Below, one piece after another: positions 33,726 to 45,377 of a DNA stretch of 64,000 nucleotides (position 1 is the first letter of the stretch; the number at the start of each line of letters is the position of its first letter). The position numbers and the translations under genes were made by a program. This DNA is from Furcasterigmium furcatum (Eukaryota > Ascomycota > Sordariomycetes > Glomerellales > Plectosphaerellaceae). The stretch lies in assembly GCA_001599815.1 (NCBI GenBank), contig BCIA01000001.1:4406934-4470933 (forward strand), in the 5' to 3' direction. Under the pieces are notes generated by a model. The model did no database searches and was not told the origin of the DNA. It saw only the letters and a program-made list of their open reading frames with translations.

Positions 33726-35325
33726 TTATCATGGCGGCGGGCCTGCGCCAGCCTAGGGACGGTTTGGGCGAGGCGCAAGGGGACGGTGGGCGAGGCTGGT
33801 GTACCTCGACCGCTGGAAGCTATTGATTTCCCTGTGGATATTCTTTTCAAGTCGTCTTCGTATTTAGACCTATACCCATCAAGCAAGCATTTTGCCAGGA
33901 CCAGGGCTCAAAGAGAGCCGCTGTCTCGGGACCGAAGCAGAGTGGTGACTGAAGCGCCGGGTCGACTGTGTGAGCTGTCAGTCTGTCACGGGACGTGGCG
34001 GGCTGCATCACAGCCAAGGCCTATGCCTTAGGCTCTCCTCCTGGTTTGCTACGTTGCTTTTCTCTCTACGGGAAGCATCCACGCGACAAATGCCTCCTCG
34101 TGGTGATCATGCGGGTGATAGGAGAAGATGGGCTTATCGCAAACACCTCGCCTCAGCCAGCCACCCAACTGCACCCCCGAAGTGCTCATCTTGCCGCGAG
34201 CTACTGACCAAAAGACGATCTTGGCATTCACGGCCATCGCCGAAGCCAACATGCTGCACCCAGCAATCACGATGCCCTCGGAGAATTCGGCGGTGGCCCA
34301 GCTCATCTCCCTGTGGCTGAAGCCACAGCCGCTCTCCTCGCACCCCCGCAAGACCAGCTAAGCTCAATACCAAGCGAGGCACTTGTCCCCCCAGGGTCTA
34401 GACCTCGTCAATGGGTCAGGTAAGCATGGCCAAGACACGGTCGGGCTCTTCACACACGTGTGGTTCAGGGGCAGCTGAAGACAATGCAGCCAATAGCAGC
34501 CCGGGCGACGCCGAAATAAGCAAGCCACGATGTCCAGCCCGGTCCCAGAATATTGGAAAGCGGCCCGCGCGGCGTGGACCTTTTGGTCCGCCAGAGCCCA
34601 GACTCGCCTGCCTTTCTGCGAGGACTGCTTCACAGAGATGTGACGGCTTGTTGTTTTCTCCTGCATCATGCTTCTGCCTCCCGCAGCGGCCCCTGCGCAA
34701 GCGCTGGCGCCTTGCCTCTTTCTCCGCTGGCCGCCACGGGTTAGCCGACGATAGACTGAGTCTCTGGAGCGCGTAGCGTCCGCTGGTGACCGGCCTTCCA
34801 CCTGCTTTGGGCGGGATGGCTTGGCGCTACACTGATTCTGGCGATGGCGTCGACCCGCGATGAGCTGAGGAATGGGGTTGTCAACTGAGCGTCCTGCTGG
34901 CGCTGTCACCGGCGCTTCAACTTTTGTCGAAACCGAGATTGTGATATTGGTGTTTTGCAGAAGCTGGCGTTTCGGGGCCTGAGTCTGGACGCTATTCACG
35001 ATGCTTTTCCACCGGGAGGCCACCGAAGTCCCGAAGTCCGAGCAGAGGTGGATTGCATGGCCATGGCCGTTGCAGCGGTGAGCTTGCAGTTGTGGACGTT
35101 CGATGTCAGGCTCACTAGTAGGGCATTCGATCTCCCGATGGCTCAGTCAGGTGGAATCTATATAAGCTGAATGTGCAGCTTCACGATCTCTGACCTGGCC
35201 TCCTCACTCTTCAGTCACTCGCTCACTGTCTCTCCTCCTCGGATCATCTGATCCAGCCTCTCTTTAATATTTCCTGTTTTGTGTTCCGGTCACTCTTTTG
35301 AGTCGGCCACCACGGTCTCTACCAT
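33726..35325. promoter_or_regulatory. Intergenic, promoter of the 1166-residue secreted protein
   Basis: No gene seen. A TATA box is annotated at 35159-35166, followed by a CT-rich initiator region before the ATG at 35326. Confidence 0.6.
35159..35166 (+). promoter_or_regulatory. TATA box
   Basis: TATATAAG about 160 bp upstream of the ATG at 35326, followed by the pyrimidine-rich stretch common before fungal transcription starts. Confidence 0.65.
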
Positions 35326-38300
35326 ATGCTGAACAAGTACTTCACAGCCCTTCTCGGGGCTGTTGCCTCCGTGCAGGCTCTCCCTGCTCTGGAGGAGTCT
35401 GCCCCGGACAACAATGCCTCCATCGAAGTCGTCCCTCAGAAGGGCTTCGAGGTTGTCATCGTCTACGCCACGCCCAGCAACTGCCCTACGAAGCCCACCC
35501 AGTGCCCCAACATCTTCGAGGATGCTCCCAAGGCCAACGGCCTCGATGCTCCCAAGGGCCCTGGCTACGATGCTCCCAAGGACACTGGCCTCCCTTCCCT
35601 TCCGGCCCCTTCCATGAAGGAGGGCCATGACAACAACGACTCCGGATTCAAGGGAAAGGCAACCGGCACCATGGAGCATGACGCTCCTGTCGCGACCCTG
35701 ACCCCCGGTATTCACTGGAACTGCGATACCAAGCCTGCCACCAACATCATCCCCATTCCCCCCACGAAGGGTTCCGAGATGTACTATGGTGTCACTGGTA
35801 CGTGAACTCGAGCATTGCCTTGGCCTGTCTCTTCTAACCTGTACAGACCCCACCAAGGAGGGCCACTATGCGTTCCTGACTTACTTCTTCAAGAAGATGT
35901 CCGTCAACCTCGACCACTCCGACCACGTTTACAATGTCGAGTACGGTGCCGACGGTCTCAAGATCTCCTTCGGCTCCGACGAGGCCTTCAAGTACGCCAT
36001 CGACACCTGGAAGGCCGGCGAGGAGATGATCCTCATTACCTACACCAAGGGATGCGGTGACTACGCCAAGGGCGACCGCTGCTTCTTCAAGGTCACCACC
36101 CTTCAGTACAAGAAGGGCGACCTTGTCATCATCGCCGACGGCAAGGCTTGCCACCCCGACGATGTCATCGATAAGGGTCAGACCGAATGGGGTTGGTGGC
36201 ATCCCAGGCCCGGTGGCGGCAAGGGTCCTTCGACTCGCACTCTTCCCGGAGTTGGCGCTGGCCCTACCACCGTCAGGACTGCCACGACTTACAAGCCTAC
36301 CACCACCACCAGGCCCGGAGCCAGCTTCACCTGGGACCCTTCGGCCACGACTACCACCGCTTCGGCTGGTTCCAACTGGTCCTCCGCTTCCGGACCCGGC
36401 GCCTCTTCCTCTGGCTCTGGTCCTGCGGCTTCTGCCTCCAGCGGCGCCCAGCCTTCCGGCACTCCTTCTCCCGGCACCGAGTCCAGCGGCTTCTCCAACA
36501 ACAGGGCGGCCTGTGATGCTCCCGCAGACACCAAGTACGGTCTTCCCTCTGCCTGCCTGGGCGATCTCTTCGATCTCGACCTCGACGACGACCTCGGCCG
36601 TGAGAAGACGAGCGAGGACTACACCAAGTTCATCGACGAGTGGGCTCCCCTCGGCGACTATGCCGAAATCAACGAGGATGACGAGGACTTCGAGTTCTGG
36701 AAGACCAAGCGCTCCACCCTGAGGAAGCGCATCCTCGGCAAGCTTTGGAACCAGTACGTCGTGGAGCCTGTCAAGAAGGGCTGGGCGGCCGCCCAGGCGG
36801 CCACCTCCATCTCGGGCAGCATCAACAAGGACATGTCCTGGAAGCTGCCCAATGCCGCCTCCGACGATCCCAACGCGAAGACCCTCAAGGACCCCAACGC
36901 CAAGCAGGTCACCTCCCCCTGGGGCGACTCCATCCTCCTCAAGGCCTTCGGCACTCAGGAGCCCGACGAGGAGAAGAAGCTCAACGGTTACATGAACGTC
37001 TTCTGTGTTGGCTGCGGTGTCTCCGGCAGCGCCAGGGTTGCTGGTAAGGCCACTTGGACTCCCCTTGGTGGCTTCACCGAGGGCCAGGTCAACCTCAACA
37101 CCGACGTCCAGTTCGTCCTCAAGCTCGGTATCGACGCCCAGATGACCTACAAGCAGGAGTTCAGCACCACCCTTCTCGATGTCGGTCTGCCCGGTCTCGA
37201 GTACGGTGTCATCTCCATCGGGCCCCGCATCACCGTTGGATCCCGCGTTGAGCTCGAGGCCGAGGCCAAGGGCAAGCTGCTCGCCGGCGCCGAGATGGGC
37301 CTGCAGAACGCTCACGTCCTGATCGACTTTGTCAACCCCTCCAACAGCCAGAAGGGCGGCTGGGACCCGTACTTCAAGCCCGTCTTCGAGGCCGAGGGCG
37401 AGCTCATGCTGTCTGCCACTCTTGGTCTTCCCATCGGCATCAAGTGCGGCCTCCGCATCGCCTCCTGGGACAAGTCCGTCGGCATCATCGACGAGCCTTC
37501 CATCAAGGGTGTTGCCCAGGTCGCCGCCTCCATCGGCCTCGACAGCGGCAACAAGTTCAGCGGCGGCTTCACGGACATCGATGGCTGCACGGGCATCAGC
37601 ACCCAGATCAGCTGGCGCAACAGGCTCTACATCGACATTCTCGGCGACCAGAAGCCCCTTCTGGACACCAGCGACAGGCCCCTTGCCCGTGGCTGCATTC
37701 CCCTCCCCGGTGCGCCCGCGAAGCCCAGTGGTTCCGCTACTCCCAGCGCCAGCGCCCTGCCCAGCGGCGTCGCTCAGTCCAGCGGCACTCCCCAGCCTTC
37801 TGGTGTCAGCAGCGCTGGCGGCGAGGGCCCGACCCCGACGCCCAACCCCAGCGATGACAACGAGGATGACACCGAGAACAACGGTCCCGGCGGCAACGGC
37901 GACGACGATGAGACTTTCCCTGATGATGACGAGACTCTGCCCGGCGATGACGACGATTCGTTCCCCGGAGACGACGAGGACGTCGATGATGAGGACGACT
38001 GGGTCCCTGGCGACGATGAAGATGACTGGGAGGAGGGCGACGACGAGGATGACGACCTCGACTGGGAGGAGGATGAGGATGAGGACTTCATCTTCCCCAG
38101 CCGCCGCTTTGCCCGCAAGACCGTCAAGCGCAGCGCCCTCACCGACCTCGCGAGCAAGGTCGTCGACATCACGAGCAAGATCAACAGCAGCGCTCTCAGC
38201 AACGTCCTCTCCTACACGCCCCAGCCGCTGGAGAACCTCCCCTACAACCTGAGCAACGGCTTCGAGTACGCCCTCATGGTCGACGAGGACGCCGAGACCA

Positions 38301-38875
38301 TGATCGTCTCCTGCGCCAACGGTAACATGTACGCCTTCACCGTCGAGGGCGACGACAACCCCAACTGCTCCGAGATGTGGGCGCAGAAGGAGGACGTCCT
38401 CCTGACCGACGGCGCCTCCCGCGTCATGCACTACTACAACAACACCATGGGCGCCATCGGCGTCTCCCGCCTCCGTCTCGAGGACAAGGCCGAGATGCCC
38501 AGCTCCGGCGTCCCCGTCGCCTTCGTCCCCTACACCGACGACGAGACCGTCGAGGACGGCGAGGAGACCGACGACTACTACTACCTCGCCGTCGACCCCC
38601 ACGAGAACATCTTCTACCCGATCGTCTGCGACTTCGAGGACGGCAGCGGCGCCAAGCTCTTCCTCGCCGACCACCCCGTCAAGGGCGTCGAGACGCTCCA
38701 GGGCGAGGACGTCATGTACACCGTCACCGGCGGCAAGGTCTCCGCCTGCTACCCCATGGTCGTCATGCAGGGCCAGTGGGACGACAGCAAGGACTGGATG
38801 AGCCTTGGTGAGGAGTCGGAGGACGAGTGGGACTGGGAGCTCGAGGACGGCTGGTACGAGGAGGATGAGGAGTAA
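35326..38875 (+). CDS. Large secreted DUF7029/DUF7223-type protein with acidic segment
   Basis: Two exons (35326-35797, 35847-38875) encode 1166 residues; the 49-nt intron joins VT and DPTKEGHY. A signal peptide (MLNKYFTALLGAVASVQA) leads into a short region with three DAPK-type repeats (about 67-90). Residues about 165-245, ending in ITYTKGCGDYAKGDRCFFKV, resemble the fungal DUF7029 module. After a Ser/Thr/Gly linker, residues about 480-750 (SISGSINKDMSWKLP, SPWGDSILLKAFG, NVFCVGCGVSGSARV, GLPGLEYGVISIGPRI) resemble DUF7223. Residues about 828-908 are some 60% Asp/Glu, followed by dibasic KR sites and an Asp/Glu-rich C-terminal domain. No enzyme motif is seen. It is probably a cell-wall or extracellular calcium- or cation-binding protein; that is inference. 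Codon use is strongly C-ending, which suggests high expression. Confidence 0.9.
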
Positions 38876-39311
38876 GCCGCTCGCTTGGCCTGCTCGGGGG
38901 GTGGAAATGCCTCAGACCAATCTGTACCACTAGATGTATCGGATCTTCTCTGTATGATAATAGTTTGGTGGTGGACTTAATAATCGCTTCCCCCCCTGAG
39001 CCAAGAATGGTGCCGTGCGTAGGCCCGTCCTAAGACCGTGATCGCCCGACAAAAGCCGCTGTCAAGACTCAGATTGGCTCGGATGAGGAGCCGAGAAAGG
39101 AGAAAATGCACGAAAGCACCTTCTTCTCCACTGAATTGCAGTGCTGTGCCGTAAGAACATGTTTACCCCTCTTCCTGTATCGGAGAGCGGTACGAGTATA
39201 AGATCATGACATCGGCCAGAAGCTCCGAGCTCACCTCCTCTGCTCTTCAACCACAACAACTCGCCTCCAGAAACTCGCCAACACACGAAACCAATCCCAT
39301 ACAGTAACTTG
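38876..39311. other. Intergenic before thiamine gene
   Basis: 3' UTR of the large secreted protein and promoter/first exon of the thiamine gene. A TATAAG lies near 39196. No other gene seen. Confidence 0.55.
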
Positions 39312-39615
39312 GTGAGGTGACCACGGAGGTCAAGGGAGCAATGGCATCTTTCAGTTCAGATCTAGGTAAAGTTTGAAAAGAACGCATCCGGGTGTTCAAC
39401 TCGTCTCGACATGCCACCACCGCTTCTCGCCACTCGACCGGGCTCTCTCAGAGAGTCACTCCCGGGTCGGGCGGGGAGCGCGGCATGTCGGGGCGGTTGA
39501 TCTGAGATTATACCGGTCTTGAACTTGATCTGGGTAATACCAGCGAAAGGACATGCTTCTTTGAATCCCCCTCCCCCCATACTAACCGTCGGACGGTTGC
39601 GACTAACCATCGCAG
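39312..39615 (+). promoter_or_regulatory. 5'-UTR intron with two donors controlled by TPP riboswitch
   Basis: Two candidate donors, GTGAGG at 39312 and GTAAAG at 39366, share one acceptor (CGCAG ending 39615) with tactaac and gactaac branch sites just upstream. The riboswitch lies between the donors and the acceptor. A short upstream ORF begins with ATG at 39341, between the two donors. Use of the first donor removes this uORF. Use of the second keeps it, and splicing then extends it to a TAA at 39648-39650, overlapping the main ATG at 39637. The arrangement matches the published Neurospora NMT1 scheme, in which TPP favours the uORF-containing form and shuts expression down. Confidence 0.85.
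39483..39556 (+). ncRNA. TPP riboswitch aptamer
   Basis: A 74-nt aptamer. P1 is the perfect pair GCATGTC (39483-39489) with GACATGC (39550-39556). The pyrimidine-sensing CTGAGA is at 39502-39507. The diphosphate-side consensus GATCTGGGTAATACCAGCG begins at 39527 and is followed by AAAGGACATGC. These are the invariant parts of THI-box (TPP) riboswitches, and the position in a 5'-UTR intron before an NMT1/THI5 gene is the expected fungal context. P3 is short compared with some fungal examples. Confidence 0.95.
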
Positions 39616-39636
39616 CGTCTCGCTTGATCCGCTGCC

Positions 39637-40832
39637 ATGTCGACCGATAAGATCACCTTCTTGACCAACTGGTGCGATCAAGCCGAGCGTGCGGGAGACC
39701 AACCACCAACGTAGACTAACACGCAGTCAGGCACGCCACCCCCTACCACGCTCCTCTCTACCTGGCCCAGGCCAAGGGCTACTTCAAGGACGAGGGCATC
39801 AAGGTTGCTCTTCTCGAGCCCAACGACCCGAGCGTGAGCAATTGAGGATCACCGCGACTCGAGCGCCGTATTAACATATCCAGGATGTCACCGAGATCAT
39901 CGGCACTGGCAAGGTTGACCTCGGCTTCAAGGCCATGATTCACACCCTTGCCGTAAGTCTGCCCCAGCCGTGGAGTTGGACTGATACTGACAAAGAGCGT
40001 CCAGGCCAAGGCCCGCAACTTCCCCGTCCTGTCCATCGGAAGCCTCCTCGACGAGCCCTTCACGGGCGTCGTCTACCTCAAGGACTCGGGCATCACCACC
40101 GACTTCCGCTCCCTCAAGGGCAAGCGCATCGGCTACGTCGGCGAGTTCGGCAAGATCCAGATCGACGAGCTCACCTCCCACTACGGCATGACGCCCGACG
40201 AGTACACCGCCGTCCGCTGCGGCATGAACGTCTCCAAGGCCATCATCAAGGGCGAGATCGACGCCGGCATCGGCCTCGAGAACGTCCAGATGGTCGAGCT
40301 CGAGGAGTGGCTCGCCGCGCAGGGCCGCCCCAAGACCGACGTCCAGATGCTCCGCATCGACGAGCTCGCCGAGCTCGGGTGCTGCTGCTTCTGCACGATC
40401 CTCTACATCGGCAACGAGACGTTCATCTCGGAGAACCCCGACAAGGTGCGCGCGTTCATGCGCGCCGTCAAGAAGGCGACCGACTTCGTCATCGCCGAGC
40501 CCGAGGCGGCGTGGGCCGAGTACGTCGACTTCAAGCCCGTCATGGGCACGGATCTCAACCGCAAGATCTTCGAGCGCAGCTTCGCGTACTTCTCCACGGA
40601 CCTCAAGAACGTCAACCGCGACTGGGCCAAGGTTACCAAGTACGGCAAGCGCCTCGGCGTCCTCGACGAGAGCTTCGAGCCCAACTTCACCAACGAGTTC
40701 CTCGGCTGGGGCCTCGAGCCCGAGTCCGCCGATCCCACCGGCGACCAGAAGAGGATCGCCGAGCTGCAGCAGTGCGTGTCTTGCAGCGGCGGCTTCCGCA
40801 GACTGCAGCCTAGCATTGCCGCCCAGGCTTAG
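39637..40832 (+). CDS. nmt1: Thiamine pyrimidine synthase (HMP-P synthase), NMT1/THI5
   Basis: Four exons (39637-39671, 39731-39833, 39884-39952, 40005-40832) encode 344 residues, the usual THI5-family length. The start MSTDKITFLTNW and the joins TNW|HATPYHAPLYLAQAKGYF and DPS|DVTEIIGTGKVDLGFKAMIHTLA fit the family. Lys61-His65 in GFKAMIH correspond to the PLP-bound Lys and the essential active-site His. The iron-linked signature CCCFC is present in ELGCCCFCTILYIG. The enzyme makes 4-amino-5-hydroxymethyl-2-methylpyrimidine phosphate from PLP and its own histidine, a single-turnover reaction, in the cytosol. Expression is governed by the TPP riboswitch in the preceding 5'-UTR intron. Confidence 0.97.
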
Positions 40833-41278
40833 GTCGAGGCGCCCTGCGTCATGGGACTTGTCTTGTGATGCGCGGAAAGACGCAGTATCAGTACTTCGGT
40901 AGTCACTCTTTGCCTTCCACCGGGGTCTTGCCAGGGGGCCATGGGTCTCTGGCGTAAAGTTGAGAAGGATACGAAACAATACACGTCGAGTTCTTCTCAG
41001 TCCAGATGACCGTGAGCGCTGTGCATGAAGAGTGGCTGGTCGAGGCCACTCCAAGCCTTGACCGTGCGACCCCTCTGCTTGGTAATGGGACTGAAGTCGG
41101 CACAAGAAGCATTTGCAAAGCAGTAGATAAGCTGCATCAAGCTCAAAGTGAAGTATTTCATCGCTATTATCGTCCACTAACTTGCCTAACCAAGCGACGT
41201 AGTGAGATGGAGCGTATCAATCGAACCCAACGCCGGCGCTCTGTGTTGTTACAGCGAGTCCTCAAGCTCTCGAAATTC
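40833..41278. other. Intergenic, convergent 3' ends
   Basis: 3' UTRs of the thiamine gene and the epimerase-like gene. No other feature seen. Confidence 0.55.
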
Positions 41279-42100
41279 TCACAGGTTCATAACCCTCCGG
41301 ATCGCCTCGTTCTCGACGAGTCTCATCCCGCTGTTCAACACAGCGATGTCCTTGCCCCTCTTTCTGAGCACATCCTCGTGCTTGCCCATGGCCGTTTCTG
41401 CAAGAAAGCGCCCCAGGGGTTCGGACGGGGCAATCATCCTCTTCATCATGAGCTGCAGCGGCGGGAGAAGTATTTTGGCATTCACTCGTTGCAGAGGGAA
41501 TGGAGGGGGCAAGAACGGCTTGATTGACGCGTGGGCTGAGGAGTCGACGACGTTCGGGCGGACGGACTCGGCCTCGAATCTGGGGTTCGCGGCGCGCATC
41601 TCGGAGAGGAGGCCCTCCGTCTCGCCCTTGACTTTGGCGTAGAGGGGGGTGAAGAGGCCCGGCTTCTGGGTCGAGCCGTACCCGGAGACGAAGATGAAGC
41701 GGTACGGCTCGTTGTCCAGGGCGATGCTTTCGAAAGCCTTTGCGGCGGCCATGGCGTAGTCCTTGGTGATTTTCACGTATTCCCTGGGGTCGCGTCAGTT
41801 TTGGGAACACGAGCATGAGGCATCCGCGGATGCCGCTTACTCCTTGGAGACCTGGCTCTGGCTGATACCTAGGGCCCAGACGGCGCCGTTTGCGCCCTGC
41901 AGCTGGCTCAGGATTTCTTGAGGATAGTTGGTGAAGTCCTTGAGAATGATGACATTGACCCTCGGGTCGTTCGCCTGCTCCGCCATGGGCACCGGCTTCC
42001 TGCTGATGATGGAGATTTTGGAGATGTCCTTCATCTTGAGCATGGCCTCGAGCGTGGCACCGCCGACGAGGCCGGTCGCGCCGGTCAGGATGAGATGCAT
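41279..42100 (-). CDS. NAD(P)-binding Rossmann protein, NmrA/epimerase-like
   Basis: Two exons (42100-41841, 41783-41279) encode 254 residues, joined as SQSQVSKEEYVKITKDYA. The N-terminus MHLILTGATGLVGGATLEAML carries the GxxGxxG nucleotide-binding loop of atypical short-chain dehydrogenases. RFIFVSGYGSTQ is the Ser strand expected after strand 5, and the YAKVKGETEGLL segment provides a YxxxK catalytic pair. This composition fits fungal nucleoside-diphosphate-sugar epimerase-like proteins of about 250 residues. It may be a reductase or an NAD(P) sensor; the substrate is unknown. Cytosolic. It is tandem with the kelch gene on the same strand. Confidence 0.87.
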
Positions 42101-42503
42101 GGTGCCGATTGTCGCAGAGAAGACAGAAGACAAGTCACTTTGCTGACCGGAGGGGCTTTTGAGAAAAGAAGGCAAATGTCATCCTTTTATACGCGTCAGC
42201 CGTGCTTCCATTCCGTCAGCCCTGGACCGCGGATTCGCGGACTTAAGACTGAATGCCATGTTTTCGTCCATGAATGCGACGCTAACTGAAGCAGAGGTCA
42301 GCGAATGCCGAAAGCGGTTTGATCGGGCGACCGAGTCTGCCAGTTGTAAATATGTACTATATTGATTCGTTGGTTTTTGAACGGCCCCAAACCCACCAGA
42401 CCGGAGCTCAGTACCATGATGGATGGTACCACTCAATCCAGATAGTAAGTACTAGTAGTATTGTTGATCATGTTCGCTTCGGTCTCTTTCTCCTCTCTAC
42501 TCA
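42101..42503. other. Intergenic between tandem minus-strand genes
   Basis: Promoter of the epimerase-like gene and 3' UTR of the kelch gene. Nothing else seen. Confidence 0.5.
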
Positions 42504-44348
42504 TCACCTCGGCGTCGCGTCGAGTTCGACTGGCCGGTTGCCCGCCGGCAACTCATGTGTGTTCCACGGCGTGCTGTCCGCCTCCGCCCTCGAGGACGGG
42601 GTCGTGTGCAGCTCCGACAGCGGCTGGTCTTTCGAGTTGATGCCATGCTCGCTCTGCGCTCCATCCTGCGCCTCCGCCCTTCTTCGTCGGCGGAGCAGGA
42701 ACCAGATCAGTCCTCCGATGAGCGCGATGCCCACAACGCCGCCAACGACGCCTCCCGCAATGGCTGCGACGGGTGGCGACGAGCCGCCTTCGCTGTCATT
42801 GTTGTTCTCGTCACTTGGAGTCCCGTTGCTGCCCTCAGAATCATCCGGCGGGTTCTCTCCGCCATCCTGGTTCTCTGTCGCGAACAAGGCCTTGACCTCG
42901 TCTGAAGACCACTCAACATCATTGAGCTTTCTGAGACAGGCTATCAGCGAACTGGCACATTCATCGGAGCGTTCATCTCACTCACCCGTCATCATACCAC
43001 TCCTGAACCGTGTCTGGTGTCCGATAGTCCGAGGCGTCCGCATCGAAGGTATCCTTCCACTCCAAATCCACGAGGTCGAATATGCCGAGACCCTGAGGGA
43101 ACGGGTCCTTGTCGTCCCACGACGCGGGCGGCCCCAGGTAGCCGTCAATACCTCCGACCGTGACCATCTGGCGCTTGCCAGCAACGACGCATGCCTGGTT
43201 GTCGCGGGCGCTTCTCGACGGGTACTGCGCCCTCGTCCACACGAAGCCCGGGAGACTGAGGATGTGGATGTCGTCGAACCCGACGTCGCTCTCGGCAACG
43301 GCATTCCTGCCTCCATAGACGAAGCTGCCGGGCTGTCAGTTTCCGCCCATCGTGTTCGCTGAAGAGAGGACTCACATCTCGAACGTGTTGTTCGGACTCG
43401 CGACCCCCACGGCGCAGTGCCACACCCTCGACCGCGGCGGCGAGCCGCTCGTCTTCTCCCAATACCACTCCTTCGTGACGGGGTCCATGAACGTAACGTT
43501 GTCCATCGGGATGTATTCCTCGCCGCCAGGGGCGGCCTGGTCAACACCTCCGAGGAGCATCACCAGTCCGTTCGGTCCAAAGGTCGGAACATGGACTGCG
43601 GCAGCGGATCTCATGGAGCCGCTCTCCGACCAGGGACCGCTGGAATGGTTGGTCCAGATCTGCGTCGTAAAATTGAACTCCAGGAACCCCTTCACGGGTC
43701 CTCGAGCGTTAGGATCCGTAGTCCGCGACGATCCGCCGCCGAAGACGAAAGCCGCGTCTGATGTGCTTGCGAAAGCGCCGCCAGAGGTGCGCCTCAGCTC
43801 CGTGAAGTCGCCCGAGTTCTCCGGGAGCTGAGAGCTCCAGGAGCCGCCCCCTCTCCCGTCTGGTTCGAACTTCCAGAGGTCGGCCTCGGGCACGGGGGCC
43901 TCGTAGGAGGTCTGGCCTGCCCAGACGTAGAACTCGTCGGAGGAATTGTCCAAGAGGAGGGCTTGTCGCATCATGATTGGCGCGTCCTTGTTGATGTGGT
44001 TGAATTTGACGTCCTTGGGGTTCCAGGACTCGGCCATATTGATCGAAAGCGTCTCGTTGACCGGGTTCGAGTGGCGGTACGGCAACGGGTCACCGTCAAT
44101 TGTCTGGGAGACCTCGCCGCCATCGATGTACAGGTAGTCGCCGATGACAACCGCTGCGCCCGGGAAACATTAGCGGCTGGACTCTATTTCGTCTGCTAGA
44201 ATCATGAGGGTTTCTCACCTAACGGACTCCATCTCCGCAGAAAGTCGCTGGGCTCCGGCGCGCTCGACAGGCCCTCAATGTTTTGCGCCCGGCCCAGAGT
44301 CGCCAGCAACCCGGGGAAGAGGATCGCGTTCCTGAAAGCCCGCCGCAT
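42504..44348 (-). CDS. Kelch-repeat protein with signal peptide and one TM
   Basis: Four exons (44348-44219, 44153-43376, 43324-42986, 42930-42504) encode 557 residues. The first exon carries a signal peptide (MRRAFRNAILFPGLLATLGRAQ). The body shows kelch-type blades with paired Gly and Tyr/Trp residues: VVIGDYLYIDGGEVS, AAFVFGGGSS, NGLVMLLGGVD, FVYGGRNAV and MVTVGGIDGY. Several Asn-X-Ser/Thr sites occur. Near the C-terminus a Gly-rich transmembrane helix (VAAIAGGVVGGVVGIALIGGLIWFLL) is followed by RRRRR, so the beta-propeller faces outside or the lumen and a ~60-residue tail is cytosolic. This architecture is common among fungal cell-wall or cortical proteins of unknown ligand. No enzyme motif is seen. 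Confidence 0.9.
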
Positions 44349-44929
44349 GGTGTTCAAAGAGCGTGGTCAGTTGGTGAAACAATGCGTGGTCGTCCCCTAG
44401 GTCGTCATCGAATCCTCCTGGAATCGGGAGAGGAGGAAGAACTGGGTTTGCGAGAACTCCGGATGGTAAGAAGATCGTCATTTCCAGGGCTGAGCCTGTG
44501 GGACGCGCAGGGATCACGATCCTCTCCCGATGGCCAACCAACAACCCACTTCTGCCTCTCCATCGCGAGATTCGAGACGCTTTGGCTGTTGACATGCTGA
44601 CCACCAGGAAATTGGGGTCGGAAAGGGACTGAGCTTGGCCACTAATAAGCCTTCTAGGGGTCTTGGAGCCGGAACTCCGCAGTACATCCTGGTCGTTCCA
44701 GGGGTCGGGCACGTCCTCTAGTCCGAGCCCCGAGCCTGTCAAGCCCGTTGCCCGGCGGTGATCAACAAATTGATCAAGCCCGCCATCATGTCATCACCAT
44801 GATCACTGCGACGATGCCTAGGAGCGGCTGCTCTCTGGGACGGCTCGGGTTTCTATTTCTTGAGAAGACTACCTGACAAAAACCCTGCAGCCTCGGCCCT
44901 GAAGGAATATGGCACCCGCGTCGGCGCAT
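44349..44929. other. Intergenic, kelch promoter
   Basis: Promoter of the kelch gene and 3' UTR of the 8-Cys secreted protein. A minus-strand open frame continues upstream from the kelch start but only with non-ATG codons. Confidence 0.5.
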
Positions 44930-45377
44930 TTAGTTGACCGTGGCCTGAGAAAGATCCTGGATGATGTTGGCGCCATCGTGAAGTCCGCCGTTAGCCGCAA
45001 TGGCGCGGCAGAGCGAGCTCCCACGCTCGATGACGTTGTCGTCGCACTCCAAGTTCGACTGCTCGACGCAGCTGAGCCTTCCGCCGCCTACACGCTGAAT
45101 CAGTACTGCTCTGGCAACGCCGGGACCAAGCTTGGGTCCAACTGCTGCTCCTGCACTTACAGTCGTTGCCACCCGGCACACATCGGCCCTGTGCGCCCGA
45201 CTCGCTGGTGCAGGTGTCCTGCTTAAGGCTCGTGTTGGCGACGCAGCAAGTGCCGGTCGGAACGGGCCTGTTATCGTTCTGGCGCCCGACGAGGGCAGCG
45301 TCGCGGGGGGCGTACATGACGCTGGCGGAGGCGGTGGCAGCAAGGCCGAGGATGATGGCGGTGAGAGAGAACTGCAT
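44930..45377 (-). CDS. Small secreted 8-cysteine protein
   Basis: Two exons (45377-45161, 45087-44930) encode 124 residues; the intron is 73 nt and its junction makes Cys73. A signal peptide (MQFSLTAIILGLAATASA) precedes a Kex2-like GR/RQ pro-region. Eight cysteines lie at 44, 45, 56, 66, 73, 79, 87 and 99, an even number compatible with four disulfides. The CC pair sits first rather than in the hydrophobin C-CC-C order, so it is not a classical hydrophobin. The end, GLHDGANIIQDLSQATVN, is Cys-free. A TATATAAG lies at 45558-45551, about 175 bp upstream. I regard it as a secreted cysteine-rich protein family of plant-associated fungi and a candidate apoplastic effector; no function is known to me. 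Confidence 0.87.

Noticed and set aside
35834..38674. 946-codon open frame on the minus strand
   Set aside because: It lies antisense to the DUF7029/DUF7223-type gene, has Val/Leu/Gly/Asp-biased composition from C-ending codons of the sense gene, and no domain.
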